Shown here one piece after another: positions 56,509 to 63,366 of a DNA stretch of 64,000 nt. Position 1 is the first letter of the stretch. Every line of letters starts with the position of its first letter. A program made the position numbers and the translations under genes. The notes beneath the pieces are model-generated. The model was not told where the DNA came from and did no database searches. It saw only the letters and a list, made by a program, of their open reading frames with translations. The stretch comes from Pseudohongiella sp. (GTDB lineage: Bacteria; Pseudomonadota; Gammaproteobacteria; Pseudomonadales; Pseudohongiellaceae): the NCBI GenBank assembly GCA_030651695.1, contig JAUSCD010000012.1, positions 62,001-126,000 of the forward strand, given 5' to 3'.

Positions 56509-57417
56509 TCAGGGCAGTTCGGGTTGGTAATGTTTTTTAATGAATTCACCCAGCATTGTAAACTCATCCTGACGCGTACTGGCTTTGCGCCAGACCAGAC
56601 CAATCTGTCGGGAACTGCGGGCATCCATGGGCATGGTTTTAATACGGGTGTTCTTTAAAAGTTGCGAATGCACTGCCATGGCAGGCAGATACGTAATTCC
56701 GAGATCAGCATCGACCATCTGCACCAGCGTCAGCAATGATGTAGCGGTAATACTACTGACTTTGTCGGCATTCTGGATATTACAGGCTGACAGTGCGTGG
56801 TCACGCAGACAGTGACCATCTTCCAGCAACAATATACTGTCGCTCGGCATGGTGCTGACGCTGTAGTGAGCAGGATCAATAAATGCAGTCTTCTGCTGAT
56901 AAGCCAGATAAAACCGATCGTCGAACAATACCATTTCAGCGGTATTACGCAGTTCGTAAGGCAGCGCAATAAGTATAAGATCAAGCTCACCATCCATCAG
57001 ACGATCGTAAACGCGCTCTGTCAGATCTTCTTTAAGGTGCAGTTTCAAATCCGGGTATGCCTTGCGCAAGGCAGGTAGTAATCGGGGCAACAAAAACGGC
57101 GCGATGGTGGGGATCACACCAAGTTTCAGTTGCCCGGTCAATGGTTGCTGATTGCCTTTGGCGATATCAACAAGGTCCTCAAGATCCCGCAATACAACAC
57201 GCGCCTGCTTTGCGATTTCGCGGCCCAGCGCAGTTACTGTGACATTCTTGTTAGTGCGATCAACCAACTGGATATTCAACATATTCTCCAGCTCTTTAAT
57301 CGCCACGCTGAACGCCGGCTGAGAGACAAAACACGCATCCGCCGCTTTGCCAAAATGCTCGTGCTGATCCAGCGCCACAAAATATCGCAGCTGTTTGGTA
57401 GTTGGTAGATGAGTCAT
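56509..57417 (-). CDS. oxyR: Hydrogen peroxide sensor/activator OxyR
   Basis: 302 aa LysR-type regulator. The winged helix is AADACFVSQPAFSVAIKELENMLNIQLVDR. The redox pair is intact: Cys203 and Cys212 in GHCLRDHALSAC, with the same nine-residue spacing as E. coli Cys199/Cys208. It would activate peroxide-defence genes when oxidised. No katG, ahpC or recG is adjacent. The 160 nt downstream hold no gene. Upstream on the other strand lies a candidate small RNA. LysR regulators commonly repress their own promoter, placed here in the shared 350 nt gap. Confidence 0.93.
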   Translation of the reverse strand: MTHLPTTKQLRYFVALDQHEHFGKAADACFVSQPAFSVAIKELENMLNIQLVDRTNKNVTVTALGREIAKQARVVLRDLEDLVDIAKGNQQPLTGQLKLGVIPTIAPFLLPRLLPALRKAYPDLKLHLKEDLTERVYDRLMDGELDLILIALPYELRNTAEMVLFDDRFYLAYQQKTAFIDPAHYSVSTMPSDSILLLEDGHCLRDHALSACNIQNADKVSSITATSLLTLVQMVDADLGITYLPAMAVHSQLLKNTRIKTMPMDARSSRQIGLVWRKASTRQDEFTMLGEFIKKHYQPELP

Positions 57418-57477
57418 TGGCGCTCCCGAAAACGCGGATCAGCTAACCATGATGATTGCCAATTATTTACGATTGAT

Positions 57478-57504
57478 TTGTCATATCACTCTAATACATA
57501 TAAT
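57478..57504 (+). promoter_or_regulatory. Candidate sigma-70 promoter divergent from oxyR
   Basis: A perfect -10 box TATAAT (57499-57504) is preceded by TTGTCA (57478-57483) at 15 bases, or by TTGATT (57473-57478) at 20. The -35 spacing is poor, which is common for activator-dependent promoters such as those bound by OxyR. An ATTG-C-CAAT palindrome lies about 25 bases upstream. I did not find the full four-part OxyR ATAG/CTAT pattern. Confidence 0.45.
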
Positions 57505-57510
57505 CGATTT

Positions 57511-57658
57511 TATCTATGCCACCAAGAGGCCTAGGCTTGTTCCCAGTCCTGATCAGAAAGCGCAGAAGTCGCATGTTCTGGTCATTGCAGGAAGATATAC
57601 AGGTTTGTAACGATCCCTCTTGGCCGGCATGGTGCCCAAACACCTTCCGGCCTTTTTT
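57511..57658 (+). ncRNA. Candidate small RNA divergent from oxyR
   Basis: From the predicted start (about 57511) to the terminator T run at 57658 is about 148 nt. A long-range stem CCAAGAGG (57522-57529) with CCTCTTGG (57616-57623) closes most of the RNA, and a strong terminator follows. No ribosome site or conserved peptide supports coding; the 62-codon frame present ends beyond the terminator. The position equals that of oxyS in enteric bacteria, but I see no sequence likeness to OxyS, 6S or SRP RNA. Hfq is encoded in this window. Function is inferred only. Confidence 0.45.
57622..57658 (+). terminator. Rho-independent terminator of the candidate small RNA
   Basis: The stem is GGCCGG (57622-57627) with CCGGCC (57647-57652), and an inner stem GGTG/CACC (57631-57634, 57641-57644) lies inside a small internal loop. 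Six T follow directly (57653-57658). This is a good terminator far from any coding stop on the plus strand, which is the main reason to suspect a short transcript. Confidence 0.75.
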
Positions 57659-57769
57659 ATGGCCGGGTTTTGATCGTGCGGGGCCGGGATCGACTTGCAG
57701 TTAGACTGGAGATTGCTGTTATACTGCCGGCCGTCTGTATTTTTGACTGACCGCCACGGGTGACAGTAA

Positions 57770-58192
57770 ATGATGTTTAACACCATGACTCATTCATTCC
57801 AGCGCCTGCTGATTTCCTGCCTGTGTATGGCAGCTCCTGCTATTTGTCTGGCAGATGACTCAGCCACTCAGGGCTACTCATTTGACAGCAGCGCCTGGCA
57901 AGGTGAATGGCAGGCTGAGAACACGACATTCATTCTGCGTGTTATACCTGAAGGAAACCGTTTTGCTGTAGAACCGATACAACCCCTGGGTTTGGACTGG
58001 ACAAGCAGCAATGGCATCATCAATGGCAACAGCGGCACCATCAATGTGGAATATCAGGGAGTTACCGCGTTGGTTCTGGTGCAGCTGATCACACACAGCA
58101 GCGCCATTGTGCGCTCTATGTCCTGCCAGCCTGATTATCATGTTGTGTGCACCCTGGTGAGAAACCAGCAGGCGTTGTTCATCAAACAATAA
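57770..58192 (+). CDS. Exported protein of unknown function
   Basis: 140 aa with a signal peptide (LLISCLCMAAPAICLADD). ATG codons at 57770, 57773 and 57785 are all possible; the ribosome site is weak. The mature part is small and beta-rich (AWQGEWQAENTTFILRVIPEGNRFAVEPIQPLG) and has two Cys near the C-terminus (MSCQPDYHVVCTLV) that may form a disulfide. I do not recognise the family. A likely promoter, TTGCAG with TTATAC 18 bases on, lies at about 57695-57725. It converges with the ClpP gene. Confidence 0.65.
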   Translation: MMFNTMTHSFQRLLISCLCMAAPAICLADDSATQGYSFDSSAWQGEWQAENTTFILRVIPEGNRFAVEPIQPLGLDWTSSNGIINGNSGTINVEYQGVTALVLVQLITHSSAIVRSMSCQPDYHVVCTLVRNQQALFIKQ

Positions 58193-58242
58193 GTCTTTGA
58201 AACAACGCCCCGGCGCACTTTTTATAAATTATTAAAAATTAA

Positions 58243-58830
58243 TTAAGTCAGTTCCTGCATGCTACGAATGCACCGACCCACAATGCCATACTCTATGGCC
58301 TCGTCTACAGACATCCAATAATCACGATCAGTATCTTTGGCAACCCGCTCAATCGGCTGACCGGTTTCATCAGCTATCAACTGGTTTATGCGTGCACGCA
58401 TTTTGATAATCTGCTCAGCCTGAATCTTGATATCCGAGGCGCTACCGCGCGAACCGCCCGAAGGTTGGTGCACCAGAAAGCGCGTATTGGGCAAAGCAAA
58501 GCGGTGCTCTTTTTTGGCTGCCAGGTAAATAGTGGTTGCAGCGCTTGCTACCCAACCGGTGCCTACCACTCTTACTTCGGGCTCAATGAATTTGATGATG
58601 TCGTATATGACGTCACCTGATTCAACATGTCCGCCCGGTGAGCTGACATAAATCGTGATAGGGTCGCTGCTTTCCGCTGCCAGCGCTAACAGGCGCTCAG
58701 TGACACTGCGCGCAATACGCTCGTTGATTTCGCCGAATATTGTCACTGCACGTGCTTTGAACAGCTTTTCATCCAGCAATCGGCTGGGAGCAGGCGTCGG
58801 TGTTTCCTTGGTGGATGACATCTCTAACAT
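58243..58830 (-). CDS. ClpP-family serine protease
   Basis: 195 aa. The catalytic triad is in place: Ser96 (TGWVASAATTIY), His121 (RFLVHQPSGG) and Asp170 (DTDRDYWM), at the same spacing as E. coli Ser97/His122/Asp171. Around the active Ser the usual GQAASMG is replaced by GWVASAA, and there is no clpX, tig or lon neighbour, so this is probably a second, specialised ClpP rather than the main one. GGAGAAA precedes the ATG. It would still form a tetradecamer needing a Clp ATPase encoded elsewhere. Confidence 0.87.
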   Translation of the reverse strand: MLEMSSTKETPTPAPSRLLDEKLFKARAVTIFGEINERIARSVTERLLALAAESSDPITIYVSSPGGHVESGDVIYDIIKFIEPEVRVVGTGWVASAATTIYLAAKKEHRFALPNTRFLVHQPSGGSRGSASDIKIQAEQIIKMRARINQLIADETGQPIERVAKDTDRDYWMSVDEAIEYGIVGRCIRSMQELT

Positions 58831-58912
58831 GGTATTTCTCCGAATCTGAATCTGTTTCCGCTATCAGTTGTTGTCCGCTTTTTTTGCAGACCAGCCTGCT
58901 TGAAGTTGCCGA

Positions 58913-61417
58913 TCATAACACGGCTTCAGATGCCCCGTTGCCGACGCTGTTGTCCGGATGCGATTCTGGCCCCAGCCCCCGGAAACTGATCAGCAGTTGC
59001 GGCAACAGAGTCAACGCACCTAGCAGGGCAACCACCATCGCAATACTGGTCAGCAGACCGAACACAATGGTCGGAATAAAGTTGGATAGTACCAGAATGG
59101 AGAAGCCGGCCACGATGGTCAGCGATGTAAAATACATGGCTCGCGCAATACTGCCGTGGCAGTAATACATGGCTGCTTTGTAGTTGCCAAGCCGGTGGAA
59201 TTCACGGCGAAAGCGGTGCATATAATGAATAGTATTATCGACGCCGATACCAACAGATATCGCCGCAATCGTTATGGTCATTATATCCAGCGGGATACCC
59301 ATCCAGCCCATTATGCCCAGCACCAGCGCGGCGGCAATGATATTCGGAATAATACAGATAATGGCAATACGCATGGACCTGAACAACAGCAGGAACATGA
59401 TCATGATCACACCTAGCACAACGCCCAGCGTAAGAATCTGCGATTCATAAAGACTTTGCAGAACATTGTTGTACATCACCAGCAAGCCTGTTATCTGGAC
59501 TTGCTCAGGCGCCAGATTAAAGTTGCTCTGCATGCCTTCGCGGATTTCACCTATGAGCTCGTTGCGGTTCAGCTCAGGATCAGACTCGATCACACGTACG
59601 TTAAAACGCGCCTGATTGTGCTCTACTGACAAAAAAGGTGACAACACAGTGGAGCGCAATGTTTCAGGCAACATGGTGTAGAGCAAGGCCCAGAGGAAAC
59701 TATCCACCGGCCCGTTGTTCAGTTGCTCAGCCAGTTGCACTACCGCTCCAAACGACAACACCTTGCCTGTACGGGGGTGGTTGTCCAGATACTCATGCAT
59801 CTGTTTCAGCTGATCCATTTTATCAGCGGTAAACCAGTAGGCATCACTTGAGTCTTCTTCGAACCCGTCGTCAAAGCCATCGTCAAAATCATCAAATTCG
59901 GCCTCTTCAGGCAGGTTAACCAACACCTCGAATGACAACGTCCCGCCGAGCTTGTCGTCAAACAGCTTCATACCCTGATAGATTTCGGTGTCTTCTGCGA
60001 AATAGGCGATAAAACTGTTCTCGACCTGCAATCGCGAAATACCGATGGCACTGATCACAAATATCAATGCAAAAACCCAGAGCAGTTTGGCACCGGCAGC
60101 ATCGGTCAGGCGCGCCAGCGCGCCGGTCAGACTGAAACGCGGGTTTTTATTTTCGACTACACGTTTTTCGGCAGGCAACAGGCTCATCAGGGCAGGGAAC
60201 AACAGGAACACCACCATCAGCGCGGTGCCAACCCCCATCACCATGATCCAGCCAAACGAGATGATCGGCGTAATCCCGCTGACCACCAGCGAGCCAAAAG
60301 CAACCATGGTCGTCAGCGCGGTGAACAGGCAGGGCTTGAACATCACCAACACAGTATGGCGCAGTACTCTGCGCTGATCAGTGAAACGCCGGCTCGCGCG
60401 AAGCTCACGGTAGCGCACCATCAGGTGCACGGTCAGAGAGATCGTGATGATCAGCAACAGCGACATAAAATTGGAGGACACAACTGTCACTCTCCAATCC
60501 ATCAATCCCAGGATACCGAGCACTATCACGCCAGCGAATGCACAGCAGATCAGCGGCAATACTACCCACCGCTTTTGTCTGAATATCATACCCAGTGCGA
60601 TGATGATGAATGCGAGCACCACCAGGCTGAAGGTCGCAAGGTCATTCTGCACAAAGGTGACCATATCATCAGCAATCATCGGGGCGCCGCCAAGATAGAG
60701 CTCAACCTCCGCCTTGTAAGGCTCCAGAATCGCGCGGATGCTGGCGATATCCTCGTGGCGCAGTTGAGCGGTTTCAGAGCTATAGACGTCGAATTGCGCG
60801 CTCACAGCCTGAAGTTCGCGCGCCTCCTCTGCACTTAATCCTTCAGCGTTACTCTTATTGCGCAATTCAGTCCTGCGGTTGATCAGCTCAATATAACGGG
60901 TATCAAGATAAAAACTCGCGAGCATGGCGCCTGTGGTGCCATCGGGGCTGATTATGGCATTGCTGAATACAGGGTTGGTCATCAGCTCCTGACGCACGGC
61001 TTCCGGGTCCTGCCCCTCATCAAGCACAGTCAGGTAGTCTTCATTTATGCCTGTAAGCGGCGTATTACCAAACACCGGCACGTTCAGCAGGCTATCCACC
61101 GATTCAATCCGCTCCATCGCGAGCAGTTCGTCTCTGATGCTGGCCATAATCGATAGTGACTGCTCGCTGAGCAGATCAAAATTGTAAGGCCTGAATGCAA
61201 TGGTTACCGAATCACGTACGCCATAGCGCTGGTTGATTACCCTTGAGAACTCAAGATCGCGGTCGTCTTCCATCAACAAAGAGTCGGCAGACACGTCCAG
61301 TTTAAAGTCCTGCGCGTACCAGGCGAAACCTCCGGCAAGCACAAACAGAAAGGCGATAACCAACCAGGGCCGGTCAAATACCAGCGCGCTGTACCACCGG
61401 GAAAGAGTCGAACTCAT
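58913..61417 (-). CDS. MMPL/RND-superfamily transporter
   Basis: 834 aa from ATG 61417; a frame open to 61453 adds an unlikely 12 residues. Two repeats of one plus five transmembrane helices are visible (helix 1 at 17-35, helices 2-6 at 262-412; second half from 445 and 640 onward), with periplasmic domains between. SSD/MMPL features include LLIITISLTVHLMVRYRELR and ISVGIGVDNTIHYMHRFRREF. Such proteins move lipids, sterols or hopanoids to the outer membrane. A very acidic stretch (504-524) lies in the second periplasmic domain. No outer-membrane partner is adjacent. Confidence 0.87.
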   Translation of the reverse strand: MSSTLSRWYSALVFDRPWLVIAFLFVLAGGFAWYAQDFKLDVSADSLLMEDDRDLEFSRVINQRYGVRDSVTIAFRPYNFDLLSEQSLSIMASIRDELLAMERIESVDSLLNVPVFGNTPLTGINEDYLTVLDEGQDPEAVRQELMTNPVFSNAIISPDGTTGAMLASFYLDTRYIELINRRTELRNKSNAEGLSAEEARELQAVSAQFDVYSSETAQLRHEDIASIRAILEPYKAEVELYLGGAPMIADDMVTFVQNDLATFSLVVLAFIIIALGMIFRQKRWVVLPLICCAFAGVIVLGILGLMDWRVTVVSSNFMSLLLIITISLTVHLMVRYRELRASRRFTDQRRVLRHTVLVMFKPCLFTALTTMVAFGSLVVSGITPIISFGWIMVMGVGTALMVVFLLFPALMSLLPAEKRVVENKNPRFSLTGALARLTDAAGAKLLWVFALIFVISAIGISRLQVENSFIAYFAEDTEIYQGMKLFDDKLGGTLSFEVLVNLPEEAEFDDFDDGFDDGFEEDSSDAYWFTADKMDQLKQMHEYLDNHPRTGKVLSFGAVVQLAEQLNNGPVDSFLWALLYTMLPETLRSTVLSPFLSVEHNQARFNVRVIESDPELNRNELIGEIREGMQSNFNLAPEQVQITGLLVMYNNVLQSLYESQILTLGVVLGVIMIMFLLLFRSMRIAIICIIPNIIAAALVLGIMGWMGIPLDIMTITIAAISVGIGVDNTIHYMHRFRREFHRLGNYKAAMYYCHGSIARAMYFTSLTIVAGFSILVLSNFIPTIVFGLLTSIAMVVALLGALTLLPQLLISFRGLGPESHPDNSVGNGASEAVL

Positions 61418-61614
61418 AAGACAGATCCGTTGTTTAAAGCTGAGGTTTATCAATTGCTCAGCACTATACCGCGTTGCGGCGCGAATTGTTATATTCTGCC
61501 GTCATGAAGGCAGGCCAATACGGGCCTCGCCAAAAAGAACGAGCGGATGCTTTGCGGATGACCCATAAATGGATCTGATCGCATCCAGGCTCACAATTCG
61601 TCACAATGAACATC

Positions 61615-61628
61615 TTGATATACGTCAA
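61615..61628. promoter_or_regulatory. FNR/ANR-like box upstream of the redoxin gene
   Basis: TTGAT-ATAC-GTCAA matches the FNR consensus TTGATNNNNATCAA at 9 of 10 fixed bases. A TAGTAT sequence (61650-61655) lies where the -10 of a class II FNR promoter is expected: with a start at about 61663 the box is centred at -41.5. This predicts activation under low oxygen, about 70 nt of leader and then the ATG at 61733. Confidence 0.55.
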
Positions 61629-61690
61629 GATAATTGTTTTAGTTGTCAGTAGTATCTGACGTAACAAGCAATATCCAAGTTCGCCAATGT

Positions 61691-61716
61691 AGACCCAGTT
61701 GATAGACCCAGTTGAT
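61691..61716. repeat. Perfect tandem duplication of 13 bases in the redoxin leader
   Basis: AGACCCAGTTGAT is present twice in a row and ends two bases before AAAGGAG, the ribosome site of the redoxin gene. It lies in the 5' untranslated region. Confidence 0.7.
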
Positions 61717-61732
61717 AGAAAGGAGTAGAAAC

Positions 61733-62332
61733 ATGCGTAAAACATTAACCCTGATGATGGTTGCAGCATTTTCCCTGCTCTCATTGGTTGTTCATGCTCA
61801 AGGCTCCTACCTGAAAAGTGTCAAGGAATTCGAGCTGGTTGACCACCTTGGTGTCACTCATACACTGGAAGAGTACGCTGACAAAGACTTCATCGTAATG
61901 TATATCCACGGCTCAGGCTGTCCGATTGCGCGCCTGTCGGTTCCAACCTATCTGTCCATTCAGCAGGAATACGCCGACAAGAACATCGAGTTCCTGATGC
62001 TGAACTCCTTTATCCAGGACGATATCCCGCGCATCAGGAACGAGGCGGAAGAGTTCAAGATAACCTTCCCCATTCTGAAAGATGCCGATCAGTCCGTAGC
62101 CCGCTCTATGGGCGTGGAGCGCACTGCGGAGGTGTTTATCATTGACCCGCGCACCCGCGAGATTCACTTCCGTGGCCCGATTAACGATCAGTTGGGTTAT
62201 GAGACACAGCGTCTCCACACCACTCACCACTACCTTCGCGATGCTCTGGATACTGTGATGTCGGGTGGTAAAGTGAATATGAATGACATACCTGATGCCA
62301 AAGGCTGTCTGGTTGGTTTTTTCCTGAGCTGA
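61733..62332 (+). CDS. Exported redoxin (thioredoxin-fold) protein
   Basis: 199 aa from ATG 61733 (AAAGGAG). The signal peptide ends near VVHAQG. The thioredoxin fold carries a single active-site Cys63 in IHGSGCPIARLSVPTY; the second position of a CxxC is Ala. A further Cys192 lies in the C-terminal KGCLVGFF. CPIxR redoxins of this kind are often fused to cytochrome c and copper-monooxygenase domains; here the protein is free-standing. It could reduce peroxides or thiols in the periplasm. An FNR-like box and a terminator frame it as a single-gene unit. Confidence 0.82.
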   Translation: MRKTLTLMMVAAFSLLSLVVHAQGSYLKSVKEFELVDHLGVTHTLEEYADKDFIVMYIHGSGCPIARLSVPTYLSIQQEYADKNIEFLMLNSFIQDDIPRIRNEAEEFKITFPILKDADQSVARSMGVERTAEVFIIDPRTREIHFRGPINDQLGYETQRLHTTHHYLRDALDTVMSGGKVNMNDIPDAKGCLVGFFLS

Positions 62333-62371
62333 TAAATTAGCGGCAAAACTGCGCTATTAAAGGCCATAAAC

Positions 62372-62403
62372 AAAAAGCCCGGTAATGTTACCGGGCTTTT
62401 TTT
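62372..62403. terminator. Bidirectional rho-independent terminator
   Basis: AAAAAGCCCGGTAA and TTACCGGGCTTTTTTT pair around a two-base TG centre. It ends the redoxin transcript on the plus strand and, with the A run, can end the fpr transcript on the minus strand. Confidence 0.9.
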
Positions 62404-62442
62404 CGCCTTGAAGCGCAACGACAATTTTCAAATCAGACAGAC

Positions 62443-63213
62443 TTATTCCACAAATGCCCTCTCGATCACGTATTCAGCCTGAATACCGTGGCGGGATTCT
62501 TTAAATCCGGCTTCCTCCAGTATTTTGCACATATCTTTGAGCATCGTCGGACTGCCACATAACATGAAGCGGTCGTTTTCCGGCGATAAGGTCGGAACAC
62601 CTATTTTCCTCGCCAGCGTCCCATCAGCCAGAATGTCGGTGACACGACCCTGGTTTTCGAATTCATCGCGAGTCACCGTCGGGTAATACACAAGCTTTTC
62701 ACGCACCAGATCACCAAAAAACTCGTTCTGTGGCAGCTCTTTTGTGATGTAGTCGCGGTAGGCCAGATCCACAATACGGCGCACGCCGTGGACCAGAATC
62801 ACTTTTTCAAAGCGATCGTATACTTCCGGGTCGCGGATAATGCTCATAAATGGCGCCAGGCCGGTGCCAGTGCCTACCAGATACAGATGGCGCCCGGGCA
62901 GCAGGTGATCGGCTACCAGCGTGCCTGTGGGCTTGCTGCTGATCAGCAGCTCATCACCAACTTTGATGTTCTGCAGGCGTGAGGTCAGCGGGCCATCCGG
63001 CACCTTGATACTGAAAAACTCCAGCTCTTCGTCATAGTTCGCGCTGGCAATGCTGTACGCACGCATCAGCGGGCGACCATCAACCTCCATACCCACCATC
63101 ACAAAATGGCCATTCTCAAAACGCAGGCCCTTGTCGCGGGTAGTGGTAAAACTGAACAGGGATTCATTCCAGTGATGTACGCTGGTGACACTCTGTTTGG
63201 AAATCGCAGCCAT
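62443..63213 (-). CDS. fpr: Ferredoxin/flavodoxin--NADP+ reductase
   Basis: 256 aa, typical of bacterial Fpr. FAD binding is shown by RAYSIASANYDEELEFF; the NADP part begins HLYLVGTGTGLAPFMSII with FEKVILVHGVR and DRFMLCGSPTMLKD. The C-terminus YVIERAFVE is that of subclass I bacterial reductases. It transfers electrons between NADPH and ferredoxin or flavodoxin, for Fe-S repair and oxidative defence. It is divergent from a LysR gene, as fpr and finR are in Pseudomonas. Confidence 0.94.
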   Translation of the reverse strand: MAAISKQSVTSVHHWNESLFSFTTTRDKGLRFENGHFVMVGMEVDGRPLMRAYSIASANYDEELEFFSIKVPDGPLTSRLQNIKVGDELLISSKPTGTLVADHLLPGRHLYLVGTGTGLAPFMSIIRDPEVYDRFEKVILVHGVRRIVDLAYRDYITKELPQNEFFGDLVREKLVYYPTVTRDEFENQGRVTDILADGTLARKIGVPTLSPENDRFMLCGSPTMLKDMCKILEEAGFKESRHGIQAEYVIERAFVE

Positions 63214-63326
63214 TTTTTAATCCTGTCTCTGAAACATGCATTAATGCGGTAATTAGTTGGTACAGTAGAAAGCCTCTATATGGTAGTCACAGGATCGTTA
63301 TCAGTAAAATGATTTAATAAGATATA

Positions 63327-63350
63327 GTTAATCTATTTTATAGATATAAC
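63327..63350. promoter_or_regulatory. AT-rich inverted repeat between fpr and the LysR gene
   Basis: ATCTA and TAGAT (63331-63335 and 63341-63345) flank TTTTA, and GTTA/ATAAC extend the symmetry with one base shift. The T-N11-A form and its position in the divergent gap suit a LysR-type operator; it lies 17-40 nt ahead of the LysR ATG. Confidence 0.45.
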
Positions 63351-63366
63351 TTCAAGGGAGATGCAC

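Larger units (their letters stand above)
61418..61732. other. Divergent intergenic region carrying an FNR-type promoter
   Basis: 315 nt between the transporter and redoxin genes. No coding sequence is supported. It contains an FNR/ANR-like box with a matching -10, and a 13-base tandem duplication just before the redoxin ribosome site, both listed separately. Confidence 0.65.

Noticed and set aside
57418-57660. 4.5S/SRP RNA, 6S RNA or tRNA-like gene in the oxyR gap
   Set aside because: The SRP domain IV consensus, the 6S central bubble layout and any tRNA cloverleaf are all absent. Only an unnamed small RNA is proposed.
57553-57786. Minus-strand 77-codon open frame
   Set aside because: It crosses the terminator and the start of the next gene, has no ribosome site and is of low-complexity basic composition.
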